DNA of 64,000 bases, taken from positions 1 to 64,000 of the forward strand of contig ONHQ01000011.1 of the NCBI GenBank assembly GCA_900317685.1, read 5' to 3'. Position 1 is the first letter of the stretch. Every line of letters starts with the position of its first letter. The translations under genes and the position numbers were made by a program. This stretch comes from an uncultured Prevotella sp. (GTDB taxonomy: Bacteria > Bacteroidota > Bacteroidia > Bacteroidales > Bacteroidaceae). Below are positions 24,969 through 34,692 of the stretch, piece after piece. Under the pieces are notes generated by a model. The model saw only the letters and a program-made list of their open reading frames with translations. It had not been told where the DNA came from and did not search any database.

Positions 24969-26276
24969 ATGGAAAAAGAAATCGTGAAGCCTGCTGAGGG
25001 CAGACTGGGTATTCTTGTTGTCGGCTGCGGTGCCGTGGCCACTACGTTCATGACAGGTGTGCTGATGGCACGCAAAGGACTGGCCAAGCCGATCGGCTCA
25101 ATGACACAGTACGACAAGATTCGTGTGGGTCGTGGCAAGGACAAGAAATATCTGCACTATGGCGACATCGTCTCGCTGGCCAAGCTCGACGACATCGTCT
25201 TCGGCTGCTGGGATGTCTATCCGCAGAATGCCTATCAGGCTGCTGTCTATGCTGAGGTGCTCAAGCAGAAAGACATCGACCCGGTGCGTGATGAGTTGGA
25301 GCAGATCAAGCCGATGAAGGCTGCTTTTGACAAGAACTACGCCAAGCGTCTCGACGGCGACAATGTCAAGGACTGCGCTACCCGTTGGGATATGGTGGAG
25401 CAGATCCGTCAGGACATCCGCGATTTCAAAGCCAAGAACGACTGCGCCCGCATTGTGGTGATCTGGGCCGCTTCCACAGAGATTTATGTTCCTTATTACG
25501 AGCCGATCCACGGCAAGCTCGATACCTTGGTGGCTGCCATGAAGGCCGACGACCGGGAGCATATCGCCCCGTCGATGTGCTATGCCTACGCAGCCCTGCA
25601 AGAGGATGCGCCGTTTATCATGGGTGCTCCCAACACCACCGTTGACATTCCGGCGATGTGGCAGTTGGCCGAGGAAAAGAAGCTGCCGATCGCCGGCAAG
25701 GACTTCAAGACGGGACAGACGCTCGTCAAGAGTGGTTTTGCTCCGATACTGAAGGTGCGTAACCTTGGACTCAGTGGCTGGTTCTCGACCAACATCCTTG
25801 GCAACCGCGACGGACTCGTGCTTGATGAGCCTGCCAACTTCCACACCAAGGAGGTCAGCAAACTCTCTACCCTTGAGACCATCCTGCGCAAAGACGATCA
25901 GCCCGATCTCTACGGCAATATCTATCATAAGGTGCGCATCAACTATTATCCTCCTCGCAACGACAACAAGGAAGGCTGGGACAACCTTGACATCTTCGGC
26001 TGGATGGGCTATCCCATGCAGATCAAGATCAACTTCCTCTGCCGCGACTCTATCCTTGCTGCTCCGTTGTTGCTCGACCTGACGCTGCTCTCCGACCTGG
26101 CTCACCGTGCCGGTCGCTACGGCATCCAGCGTTTCCTGAGTTTCTTCCTTAAGAGTCCTATGCACGACTACACCAAGGGTGAGGAGGCCGTCAACAATCT
26201 CTTCGAGCAGTATACCATGCTCAAGAACGCAATCCGCTCCATGGGCGGATACGAGGCTGACGAGGAAGTGGACTAA
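24969..26276 (+). CDS. ino1: myo-Inositol-1-phosphate synthase
   Basis: NAD-dependent isomerase converting glucose 6-phosphate to 1D-myo-inositol 3-phosphate, the first step towards inositol lipids; cytoplasmic. It has 435 residues from the ATG that gives MEKEIVKPAEGRLGILVVG; an in-frame ATG at 24924 would add 15 residues. The Rossmann motif GILVVGCGAVATTF lies near residue 12. Family motifs AGKDFKTGQT and GWFSTNILGNRDGLVL lie near residues 240 and 275. Several gut Bacteroidota carry this gene beside inositol-phospholipid assembly genes; here the next gene is a SusC homologue, so any lipid partners must be elsewhere. A REP-like element follows the stop. Confidence 0.93.
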   Translation: MEKEIVKPAEGRLGILVVGCGAVATTFMTGVLMARKGLAKPIGSMTQYDKIRVGRGKDKKYLHYGDIVSLAKLDDIVFGCWDVYPQNAYQAAVYAEVLKQKDIDPVRDELEQIKPMKAAFDKNYAKRLDGDNVKDCATRWDMVEQIRQDIRDFKAKNDCARIVVIWAASTEIYVPYYEPIHGKLDTLVAAMKADDREHIAPSMCYAYAALQEDAPFIMGAPNTTVDIPAMWQLAEEKKLPIAGKDFKTGQTLVKSGFAPILKVRNLGLSGWFSTNILGNRDGLVLDEPANFHTKEVSKLSTLETILRKDDQPDLYGNIYHKVRINYYPPRNDNKEGWDNLDIFGWMGYPMQIKINFLCRDSILAAPLLLDLTLLSDLAHRAGRYGIQRFLSFFLKSPMHDYTKGEEAVNNLFEQYTMLKNAIRSMGGYEADEEVD

Positions 26277-26278
26277 AA

Positions 26279-26312
26279 AGACTCTCCCTGGCCCTCCCTA
26301 AAAGGGAGGGAA
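26279..26312 (+). repeat. 34-bp REP-like element, copy 3
   Basis: Starts 2 nt after the ino1 stop, in the same orientation relative to the upstream gene as the other copies. It has one mismatch to copy 1 and two to copy 2. Confidence 0.85.
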
Positions 26313-26381
26313 CTGCGTAACCAAAGACTCCGAAAGTAAATAAGGAGAGGGTTATCAGCATAGAGAGGATATCATCATAAC

Positions 26382-26419
26382 AAAGGCGTTGTCTCAAATA
26401 ATGGGACAACGCCTTTTTT
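26382..26419 (+). terminator. Terminator after ino1
   Basis: Perfect 12-bp stem (26382-26393 with 26405-26416) followed by a T-run. The 418-bp gap 26277-26694 also holds the REP-like element, the inverted repeat at 26571 and the susC -7 box. Confidence 0.9.
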
Positions 26420-26570
26420 AGTTTTATCGTTGTTAAATTCAATTTTGGTATTAACTGAGACGAGGTGTAGAATAAAGCGATCTATTTTCCTCCCTCGATC
26501 CTACATTCACTTTGTTACTTGTTCTAACTAATTAATATGTTGAAAAAGATAAAATAATGGTCTGTTTGCT

Positions 26571-26591
26571 CTTAAAAATGAGAATTTTAAG
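26571..26591 (+). promoter_or_regulatory. Inverted repeat upstream of the susC-like promoter
   Basis: CTTAAAA and TTTTAAG, separated by 7 nt, centred about 63 bp upstream of the -7 box at 26644. The position suits an activator site, but the sequence is AT-rich and could be chance. Confidence 0.3.
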
Positions 26592-26643
26592 CTCTAAATG
26601 GTATAATATTTAAGTAAATATCGAAAATTAAGAAAATAATGCT

Positions 26644-26651
26644 TATCTTTG
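26644..26651 (+). promoter_or_regulatory. -7 box of the susC-like gene
   Basis: TATCTTTG fits the Bacteroidota -7 consensus. No TTG was found at the -33 distance, consistent with activator-dependent expression of a SusC/SusD locus. Confidence 0.55.
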
Positions 26652-26694
26652 CAATTATAAATCTCACTTATATTAATCTTAAAGAAAGCAGCTT

Positions 26695-29600
26695 ATGAAA
26701 GAGAGAATCTTGCTGATATTGGTCAGCCTTCTTTGTCTCCTTGGGGGGGGTAGTGCATATGCGCAAACCACGGCCTCAGGTGTTGTTGTCTCCAGTGAGA
26801 GCAACGAGCCTCTTGTGGGTGCTACCGTCCGTGTAGTCGGCACGAAGACCGGAGCCATCACAGATACGGATGGTAAATACTCAGTGACTTTACCCGCTGG
26901 TGCCACAAAACTTGAAATTTCTTATATCAGTATGGTGTCAAAGACCATTAAGGCAGGGCGCAACGTCAGAACCGCCCTTGATCCGGACGAGTCCGGCCTT
27001 CAAGATGTCGTAGTGGTCGCTTATGGTACTCAGAAGAAGACCTCACTGACGGGCGCCATCGAATCTGTCAAGAGTGAAGATATAGATCTTCGGCCAACCT
27101 CCAGTGTGGCAAGTGCTCTTGAAGGTAAGGTGTCTGGTGTGCAGGTCAATTCCACATACGGCGCTCCAGGTTCCGACCCCAGCATACGCATTCGTGGTAT
27201 TGGTACGGTCAATGGCAGTACTGCACCATTGTATATCCTTGATGGTGTGCCTTACGGAGGAAACGTATCTGACCTTAACCCGGCAGATATCGAGTCTATT
27301 TCTGTGCTGAAGGATGCTGCTTCCGCTGCTTTGTATGGTAACCGTGCTTCCAATGGCGTGATAATGATCACCACCAAGAAAGGCAAGTCAGGCAAGCTCA
27401 ATGTTAACCTTGACATCAAACAGGGTACTTACACTCGTGGTATTCCCGAATACGACCGTGTGAATGCCAAACAATGGATGGAGGTGGAGTATCAGAACTT
27501 GATGAACCACCGCATGTATACGAATAAGGAGGATGCTGCTACAGCAGCCGCATATGCCGGTGCTCATGTGATCAGCGATATTGCTCTTTTGAATATCTTT
27601 AATAAGGCTGATGACGCTCTCTTCGACGCCAATGGCAAGATGGTCAGCGATGCATCGATCCTTTCGGGCTATTCCGATGATATCGATTGGTACGACCAGG
27701 CTGTCCGCAACGGCTATCGCCAGGAGTACAACCTTTCAGCAAATGGCTCTAATGAAAAGTCGGACTATCGCTTCTCTGTGGGCTACCTTGATGAGAACGG
27801 CTATTTGAAGAATTCTGGATTTGAGCGCTTGACGGGTGCGCTGGCCGTGAACGTTAAGCCGACGAAATGGTTCAAGACCGGCCTCTCCGTCAACGCCTCT
27901 CATCAGAAGTTCAACAATACAAACGGCGCCTCTGATGCTTCCTATACCAATGTGTTTATGTATTGCCGCAACATAGCGCCGATCTATCCTGTTCACCTTC
28001 ATGACGTGACTACCGGCGACTATATTCTCGACAATAATGGCAATAAACAATATGACCCGGGATACTACACCAATGCCGACGGCGTGCAGGTGGATACAAG
28101 AAACCAGTATGTCGACCGTCATGTGATGTGGGAGAATGAACTCAACTCCGACAAGACCACTCGCAATACTGTCAACAGTACTGCCTACCTCGATATTTAT
28201 TTGCCTTATGGCTTTACGTTCACGGTCAAAGGCAACCTCAATGTACGCAACAGCCGCAACGAAACCTATAACAGTGCCATCATCGGTGACGGTAAAGGTT
28301 CTGACGGTCGTGCCAAGCGTGTGGAGTATAATTACAAGAACTATACCTTCCAGCAGCAACTCGCCTGGAGACATGAATATGGATTGCACTCCATCGATGC
28401 CTTGGTAGGCCACGAAAACTATGCTTATACGTACAACTACCTCTATGGCTACAAGACCAATGAGATCGTAGCTGGTTGGGGAAACTTCTCCAACTTCACC
28501 TCTATCACCAGCTTAGACAGTTATGATAATACCTATCGCACAGAATCCTATTTGGGTCGCGTGCGCTATGGCTATGATGATCGCTACAATGTAGAGGCCA
28601 GCTTCCGCCGCGATGGTTCTTCCCGCTTCTCCAAAGAATCCCGTTGGGGTAACTTCTGGTCTATCGGTGCCAACTGGAATATCTTTAACGAGAAGTTTAT
28701 GAAGGATGTGAAGTGGGTCAACTACCTCAAGCTTCGTGCCGACTATGGCGAGGTGGGTAATGATGCCGGTGCTGGCTTCTATGCTTCTCAGGCTCTCTAC
28801 ACGCTGAACCAAAACCAAAACAAGGGTGCTATCTATCTCACTCAGTTCCCCAATGCCAATCTGAAGTGGGAAACCGGACAGTCATGGGGCGTAGGCATTG
28901 AGAGCCGCCTCTTCAATCGGCTGAACTTCAATATCGAGTATTTTGATAAGCGCAACAAGGACCTTCTCTTTGATGTCTATCTTCCTTTGTCCTCAGGTGC
29001 TACGACTTCAGATAATCCGGAGTCAGTGGTGACACAAAACATCGGAACGATTTCCAACCGAGGCTTTGAGGCCTCCTTTGATGTGGATGTCTTCAGAAAT
29101 AAAGACTGGAAGATCAATGTCGGCGCCAATATCACTCATGTAAAGAACAAGGTGACGAAGTTGCCGGAGCAAAACAAGGATGGTATCATCGACGGCTCTA
29201 AGTATATCGTTGAGGGTAAGTCACGTTATGAATTCTACACCTACACTTGGGAAGGTGTTGATTCCAAGAACGGATACTCTCTCTATAAGTTCAATGATGG
29301 CGACGCACAGGGCAATAGCTATCGTTTCGAAAAGGATGGCGTACAATATGGTGATTGGTCGCAGGATGCCAGCGGCAAGTACAAGGCAACACTCCTGACC
29401 GACGCGCAGGTCAAAGAGTTCGTTACCATCATTGATGGCAAGCCTTATTCTTATTCGACCAACTATGCCAAGCGAGAGTTCCATGGCTCTGCCCTTCCTA
29501 AGTTCTACGGCAGCTTCAACTTCAATGTGTCGTGGAAGGATCTCACACTAAGCACTCTCTTTACTTATCAGCTTGGTGGCAAGATGCTGGATTACAACTA

Positions 29601-30000
29601 TTCGTCCCTGATGTCGGCAGGGTCCTCACCCAGCAACTTCCATAAGGACATCCTTGGTGCCTGGACGGTTAAAGACGCGACAGAGCAAAGTGCTTTCTGG
29701 AGTGGCAACGTGCCATTGGTCAACTACGATGTCAACACCTATTATAATGCAACTTCTTCCCGTTATCTTGTTTCTGCAAGATATCTCTGCTTGAAGAACA
29801 TCAATCTGTCCTACAGACTGCCGAAATATTTGGTGAAGAAGTTAGATCTTGAGGATGTAGGCCTTTCGCTGACCTGCGAGAACCTCTTCACGGCGACGGC
29901 ACGCAAAGGTATGAACCCTCAGCAGTCCTATAATGGCACACAGTACAACTATCTTGTGACACCGCGTGTGTTCTCTGTTGGTCTCAATGTTAAGTTCTAA
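26695..30000 (+). CDS. SusC-like TonB-linked outer-membrane transporter
   Basis: TonB-dependent outer-membrane transporter of 1101 residues. In order: a signal peptide (ending ...GGGSAYAQ, residue 24), a carboxypeptidase-regulatory-like domain (about 27-95, SNEPLVGATVRVVGTKTGAI), the SusC hallmark LQDVVVVAYGTQKKTSLTGA, a plug domain (about 120-230, with SIRIRGIGTV and LYILDGVPYGG), and a long beta-barrel ending in VGLNVKF. It pairs with the SusD-like lipoprotein encoded 17 nt downstream. The cargo is unknown; the neighbouring peptidase could point to peptides or glycopeptides. A run of eight G (26743-26750) interrupts the signal-peptide codons and could permit slipped-strand switching. Confidence 0.96.
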   Translation: MKERILLILVSLLCLLGGGSAYAQTTASGVVVSSESNEPLVGATVRVVGTKTGAITDTDGKYSVTLPAGATKLEISYISMVSKTIKAGRNVRTALDPDESGLQDVVVVAYGTQKKTSLTGAIESVKSEDIDLRPTSSVASALEGKVSGVQVNSTYGAPGSDPSIRIRGIGTVNGSTAPLYILDGVPYGGNVSDLNPADIESISVLKDAASAALYGNRASNGVIMITTKKGKSGKLNVNLDIKQGTYTRGIPEYDRVNAKQWMEVEYQNLMNHRMYTNKEDAATAAAYAGAHVISDIALLNIFNKADDALFDANGKMVSDASILSGYSDDIDWYDQAVRNGYRQEYNLSANGSNEKSDYRFSVGYLDENGYLKNSGFERLTGALAVNVKPTKWFKTGLSVNASHQKFNNTNGASDASYTNVFMYCRNIAPIYPVHLHDVTTGDYILDNNGNKQYDPGYYTNADGVQVDTRNQYVDRHVMWENELNSDKTTRNTVNSTAYLDIYLPYGFTFTVKGNLNVRNSRNETYNSAIIGDGKGSDGRAKRVEYNYKNYTFQQQLAWRHEYGLHSIDALVGHENYAYTYNYLYGYKTNEIVAGWGNFSNFTSITSLDSYDNTYRTESYLGRVRYGYDDRYNVEASFRRDGSSRFSKESRWGNFWSIGANWNIFNEKFMKDVKWVNYLKLRADYGEVGNDAGAGFYASQALYTLNQNQNKGAIYLTQFPNANLKWETGQSWGVGIESRLFNRLNFNIEYFDKRNKDLLFDVYLPLSSGATTSDNPESVVTQNIGTISNRGFEASFDVDVFRNKDWKINVGANITHVKNKVTKLPEQNKDGIIDGSKYIVEGKSRYEFYTYTWEGVDSKNGYSLYKFNDGDAQGNSYRFEKDGVQYGDWSQDASGKYKATLLTDAQVKEFVTIIDGKPYSYSTNYAKREFHGSALPKFYGSFNFNVSWKDLTLSTLFTYQLGGKMLDYNYSSLMSAGSSPSNFHKDILGAWTVKDATEQSAFWSGNVPLVNYDVNTYYNATSSRYLVSARYLCLKNINLSYRLPKYLVKKLDLEDVGLSLTCENLFTATARKGMNPQQSYNGTQYNYLVTPRVFSVGLNVKF

Positions 30001-30017
30001 TTTAATTGAATAGCGAT

Positions 30018-31610
30018 ATGAAGAAATATATTATGATTTTGGCTGCTGCCACTGCTCTTGGCTTTACCTCTTGTGGCAGCGACTATCTCGATACAACGCC
30101 TAACAGTGACGTCTCGCGGTCAACGGCATTCTCCACAACGGAAAAATGCGCCTTGGCTGTGAATGGCCTTTCCAAGCAGATGACCAATCAGTATCTGGGT
30201 TCCCAAGGTCTTAACGGTGAGGGCACCATCCTCAACTGGTACAACAACTTCAACGGCAACGACTGTCAGAAGTGTGCGCAGACAGGATGGTCGAGTCTTT
30301 GGAACAATCTCGCTTCCTTCAAGACGAGCAAGACCTCAATGTATGGCTATTATCCATGGTATTACTACTATAAACTCATCGGCAACGCCAATTCTATTAT
30401 CGATGCTGTGGATGCGGCAGAGGGTACAGAGTCGGCGAAAGCCTTTGTCAAGGCGCAGGCTTTGGTCTTCCGTGCCTATAGCTTCTATCGTCTGACGACC
30501 CTCTATTGCAAGCGTTGGAGCGACAGTAACAACGGAGCTACAAGTGGTATTGTACTGCGTCTGAAGGCTACGGATCCTGCTGCAGACCAAAGTCAGGCGC
30601 AAGCTACTTTGGCAGAGACTTATCAACAGATCTATGCCGATCTCGACCAAGCCATCTCCCTGTTCTCTTCAAGTTCTGAGAAGCGCACGTCAAAGGAGTT
30701 CTATTTGCCCGACCTTAGCGTGGCTTATGCGGTCAAAGCGCGTGCTGCGCTGTATCGCGAAGACTGGCAGACGGCCGCAGACTGTGCTGCCAAAGCCCGC
30801 GTCGGACACACCCTTATGGGTCAGTCGGCTTACAAGAATGGATTCAACAGCCCGAACGACGAGTGGATATGGGGCGTCTATGAGGCTGAGGATCAGACGC
30901 TCTACTATTACAGCTACTATGCTTACATCGGTTCTAACGCCTCAAGTGGTGCTGCCCGCACCTATCCTGTAGCCATCAGCAAGGAGCTGATCGATCAGAT
31001 CCCGGCTACTGACGTGCGTCGCGACCTCTATCTCGTGCCTCAATCCGATGCTGAATTCAAGACCATGGCTGCTTCGGGAGGTACTGCCGGACGTATTACC
31101 AAAGGCAACTTGTACAATCGTGCTGTCAATAGTGGCTATCTCTATTCTACCAGCCGTGTCTATGGCTATATGCAGTTTAAGTTGCGTGCTTCTTTCATGC
31201 CGGGCGGTGGTTCCTTTAATCTGTTCCGTGCAGCAGAGATGTACTATACCGAGGCTGAGGCTGACTGCCACTTGGGCAAGGAGACCGAGGCCCGCCAGCT
31301 GCTCTACGATGTCGTGCATCCTTATGATGCTGCTTATACACTGAGCAGCAAAACGGGCAACGACCTGCTCGAAGAGGTAAAGCTCTATCGTCGTTTCGAT
31401 CTTTTTGGCGAAGGCTTCGACTGGACCGACTGCAAACGCTGGAAGAAGGATATCGTGCGTAAACCATTGAAGGTAAGTGCAGGCTTGGCTTCTCCGGGCA
31501 GTTTTAGTAGCACTTTTGCTATCACCATACCTGCCGACGATGATACACGATGGATATGGGCTATTCCCAACCGTGAGGTGGATTACAACTCAGCAATAAC
31601 GGAGGAATAG
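30018..31610 (+). CDS. SusD/RagB-like surface lipoprotein
   Basis: Outer-membrane lipoprotein of 530 residues from the ATG at 30018. The signal peptide ends in a lipobox (LGFTSC, Cys19), followed by GSDYLDTTPNSDVS, the usual start of mature SusD proteins. Helical TPR-like repeats and the C-terminal RagB/SusD region (RRFDLFGEGFDWTDCKRWKK, near residue 460) are clear. It caps the SusC-like barrel on the cell surface and delivers substrate. The terminator at 31648 separates it from the peptidase gene. Substrate cannot be inferred; aromatic residues are plentiful. Confidence 0.95.
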   Translation: MKKYIMILAAATALGFTSCGSDYLDTTPNSDVSRSTAFSTTEKCALAVNGLSKQMTNQYLGSQGLNGEGTILNWYNNFNGNDCQKCAQTGWSSLWNNLASFKTSKTSMYGYYPWYYYYKLIGNANSIIDAVDAAEGTESAKAFVKAQALVFRAYSFYRLTTLYCKRWSDSNNGATSGIVLRLKATDPAADQSQAQATLAETYQQIYADLDQAISLFSSSSEKRTSKEFYLPDLSVAYAVKARAALYREDWQTAADCAAKARVGHTLMGQSAYKNGFNSPNDEWIWGVYEAEDQTLYYYSYYAYIGSNASSGAARTYPVAISKELIDQIPATDVRRDLYLVPQSDAEFKTMAASGGTAGRITKGNLYNRAVNSGYLYSTSRVYGYMQFKLRASFMPGGGSFNLFRAAEMYYTEAEADCHLGKETEARQLLYDVVHPYDAAYTLSSKTGNDLLEEVKLYRRFDLFGEGFDWTDCKRWKKDIVRKPLKVSAGLASPGSFSSTFAITIPADDDTRWIWAIPNREVDYNSAITEE

Positions 31611-31647
31611 AAGAACCCTTTTTAAAGAGTAAAGAATAAAGTGTAAT

Positions 31648-31690
31648 GTTTGGTGGCAGGCCTTTGGCAGGCCACCAAACTATTTTTTTT
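31648..31690 (+). terminator. Terminator or attenuator between susD-like and peptidase genes
   Basis: Ten-bp stem (31648-31657 with 31671-31680) followed by TATTTTTTTT. No separate promoter for the peptidase gene was recognised, so partial read-through may set its level. Confidence 0.75.
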
Positions 31691-31708
31691 AATACTAAAG
31701 AACCGATT

Positions 31709-34606
31709 ATGCGAATTTATCTTTCCCTTATCCTGCTTTTTGTCTCATCGTCGATGATGGGGCAGAAACGTCCGCTTGACCATTCGGTCTATGACGGCTG
31801 GAGAAGCGTGTCGTCCCCTCAGTTGACTCCCGATGGAAAGTTCTCTGTTTTCGAAGTCAATCCACAGGAAGGGGATGGTAAACTTGTGATCCATCGCAAT
31901 GCCGACGGAAGCGAGTTGACCATACCGCGTGGCTATAAAGCGTCCATTGCTGCCGACGGGTTGTCGGTGACGGCACTCATTAAGTCTCCCTTCAGTAAGA
32001 TCCTTGCAGCCAGAAAGAAGAATGTCAAAAAAGACAAGATGCCGCAAGACTCCGTGGCATTCATCCGCCTTCCTGATATGAAACTTTCCAAATGGGGAAC
32101 TGTCAAGGGTTATAAGACCGGACTGACATCCCAACCATTTCTGGCTTATGTCATGGGTGATGCAACTAAGAAAGATTACGTCACGACGGCAAAGAAAGCA
32201 TCCAAGGATAAAAGTACTTCTAAGAAATCCGGTAAGCCCGATGATGATGGCAAGTTGCTGATCGTGGTCAACACAGCCACGGGGCAGTGCGACACACTCA
32301 AGCATGTTGCTGAATACGCTTTTTCTCCCGATGCCAGTCGTTTGGCAGTGCTGGTCAATCCGGAAAAGAAGAAACCGGCGGAGATGGCTAAAAGCAAGAG
32401 AGACACTACAGCTACGAAGCAACCTGTGGAAGGAAGCGCCACTCTCTACGACCTCAAGCATGGCTTCAAGGCGACAGTCCTTTCACAGAAGAAAGCATGG
32501 TACGGGAGTCCTAAGTTCAGCGTAGACGGCAACCAACTCGTCTTTCTCGCGTCCACCGACACGGCGTCGACGGGCGATAAGCATTGCTCCCTGTTTTGGG
32601 ATAACGGGCATGGGGCTAAAGAGATCATTCCACAAGGATATCACCATCATCTGCCTGAGGGATGGACACTCAACCAAAACAGTGCACCGGAGTTCTCTCG
32701 TTCCGGACGGCGTATCCTTGTTGGTGTGGCTCCGCTCCTCCCTCCACGTGACACCACAATCTTTGCTTCCGAGACCGCACAAGTGGACATTTGGAACTGG
32801 CGTGATGAGCAGATACAGCCGCAGCAAAAGGTGGAGCTGGAGCGCAACCGGAAATACACCTATCCGGCTATTATCAGCCTCGACCGCCCGCACGACCTTG
32901 TTCCTTTGACCACCCAACGATGGGATGACATCACGCTGATGAACGAGGGCGACGGCGAATGGGCCTTGTCGCAGGACCGTACACCTTATTATATACACTC
33001 GCAATGGGAAGACAATGACAACACCGATGTCTATCTTGTCAACACCAAGGACGGCAGTCGACGCACTGTGGCCAAGAAACTCAATGCCCGGGTGATGGCC
33101 TCGCCCGATGGCAACTATCTCTTGTGGTATCAGATGAACGACTCTGCCTGGTATGTCTATGACATCAAGTCTGCTGCGACACGGTGCCTCACGCGCAAGG
33201 TGGCAACGGCCTTCTATGACGAGGAGGACGATCACCCCAACTTCCCGCCTCCTTATGACCTGCGGCCGCAATGGCTGGCAAAGGATCGGGCCGTGATCAT
33301 CGCTGACCGCTACGATTTGTGGCAGTTCAATCCCATAGACGGCCGTGCACTCAATCTCACGGCAGGTCAAGGACGGTCACGTCGTTGGCAGTTACGCCAT
33401 CTGTCTTTGGACTACCGGCCCTTGTATGACACCAAGTACTGGCGCGAAAAAAATGTCATCGGCCAGGGCAGCCGTGTCTATATGACGGTCTTTGATGAGG
33501 TCAGCAAGAAGAATGGTCTCGCCTCCGTCATTCCTTCCCGTCCCACTTCCCTCGCGTTTGTCACTCCCGACACGGTGAGCTATCAGAGCATCCGCAAGAG
33601 TCGGCATGCTTCTGTCTTTGCTTTTTGCAAGGGCAACTTCCGCAATGCCTATGATCTCTATCTTGCCGATGGCAGTTTCACGCACCAACAGTCTTTGACA
33701 CGTCTCAGCAGTCAGCTTGCTCCCTACTCATGGGGTACTGCGCATCTCGTACATTGGAAGGCTTTTGACGGCACGCCTTTAGACGGCATCCTGTATATCC
33801 CTGATGGTGTGGATCTGTCGAAGAAATATCCGATGATCAGCTATTTCTATGAGCGCAGGTCAGAGTCACTCTATGATTTCATTGAACCACGTCCCAGCCG
33901 CAGCACCGTCAACCTGGCTTTCTACTGCTCTCGTGGCTATGTGGTCTTTGTGCCGGACATCCGCTATCAGGTGGGTCATCCCGGCGAGAGCGCCTATAAC
34001 TGCATTGTGTCGGGCGTGAAGGCCATGTGTGCCCAGTACCCGTTTATCGACTCCACACGTCTGGCTATCCAGGGACAGAGCTGGGGCGGATACCAGACCG
34101 CCTATCTTGTGACCCGCACGCCTATCTTTGCCGCGGCAGGAGCCGGTGCTCCCGTGAGCAACATGACCTCGGCTTATGATGGCATCCGCTGGGCTTCAGG
34201 CGTCTGCCGTCAGATGCAGTATGAGCATGGACAGAGCCGTATCGGCAAATCGTTATGGGACAAAGGCGGTCTCGACCTGTATCTTGAAAACTCACCTTTG
34301 TTTAAAGCTGACAAGGTGAAGACGCCACTGTTGATCATGCACAACGACAACGACGGAGCGGTGCCATGGTATCAGGGCATTGAGTACTTCATGGCGCTTT
34401 GCCGGCTCGGTAAGCCAGTGTGGATGCTGGAGTATAACAAGGAAGCCCACAACTTAGTGGAACGTCGCAACTGCAAGGATTTGTCCGTGCGTCTCCAGCA
34501 GTTCTTCGACCATTATCTTCTTGGAGCTCCTGAGCCGGCATGGATGCGCCTCGGTGTCCCCGCCGTCAGAAAAGGTCAGTACTTCGGAACAGAACTCACA
34601 CGATGA
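31709..34606 (+). CDS. S9-family (prolyl oligopeptidase-like) secreted peptidase
   Basis: Serine peptidase of 965 residues from the ATG that begins a signal peptide (MRIYLSLILLFVSSSMMGQ); the upstream in-frame ATG at 31646 falls inside the preceding terminator. A long N-terminal beta-propeller region is followed by an alpha/beta-hydrolase domain with GQSWGGY (Ser791), HNDNDGAVPW (Asp882) and KEAHNLV (His914), a complete catalytic triad in the expected order. It is larger than typical dipeptidyl peptidases, with a Lys-rich insertion around residues 155-185. It probably acts in the periplasm or at the outer membrane on peptides. Its place after a SusC/SusD pair suggests processing of imported peptides, which is inference. 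Confidence 0.9.
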   Translation: MRIYLSLILLFVSSSMMGQKRPLDHSVYDGWRSVSSPQLTPDGKFSVFEVNPQEGDGKLVIHRNADGSELTIPRGYKASIAADGLSVTALIKSPFSKILAARKKNVKKDKMPQDSVAFIRLPDMKLSKWGTVKGYKTGLTSQPFLAYVMGDATKKDYVTTAKKASKDKSTSKKSGKPDDDGKLLIVVNTATGQCDTLKHVAEYAFSPDASRLAVLVNPEKKKPAEMAKSKRDTTATKQPVEGSATLYDLKHGFKATVLSQKKAWYGSPKFSVDGNQLVFLASTDTASTGDKHCSLFWDNGHGAKEIIPQGYHHHLPEGWTLNQNSAPEFSRSGRRILVGVAPLLPPRDTTIFASETAQVDIWNWRDEQIQPQQKVELERNRKYTYPAIISLDRPHDLVPLTTQRWDDITLMNEGDGEWALSQDRTPYYIHSQWEDNDNTDVYLVNTKDGSRRTVAKKLNARVMASPDGNYLLWYQMNDSAWYVYDIKSAATRCLTRKVATAFYDEEDDHPNFPPPYDLRPQWLAKDRAVIIADRYDLWQFNPIDGRALNLTAGQGRSRRWQLRHLSLDYRPLYDTKYWREKNVIGQGSRVYMTVFDEVSKKNGLASVIPSRPTSLAFVTPDTVSYQSIRKSRHASVFAFCKGNFRNAYDLYLADGSFTHQQSLTRLSSQLAPYSWGTAHLVHWKAFDGTPLDGILYIPDGVDLSKKYPMISYFYERRSESLYDFIEPRPSRSTVNLAFYCSRGYVVFVPDIRYQVGHPGESAYNCIVSGVKAMCAQYPFIDSTRLAIQGQSWGGYQTAYLVTRTPIFAAAGAGAPVSNMTSAYDGIRWASGVCRQMQYEHGQSRIGKSLWDKGGLDLYLENSPLFKADKVKTPLLIMHNDNDGAVPWYQGIEYFMALCRLGKPVWMLEYNKEAHNLVERRNCKDLSVRLQQFFDHYLLGAPEPAWMRLGVPAVRKGQYFGTELTR

Positions 34607-34628
34607 CACGTGTGAGCATCTTATAAAA

Positions 34629-34667
34629 AATCGTGCCTGTATGCTTTCATTGCATACAGGCACGATT
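34629..34667 (-). terminator. Terminator of the GH97 gene
   Basis: Perfect 16-bp stem with a 7-nt loop. On the minus strand it is followed by six T, which suits the leftward GH97 gene; on the plus side it would also block read-through from the peptidase gene. Confidence 0.85.
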
Positions 34668-34692
34668 GCGTTATGGACAGGCGGTTGCTCTC

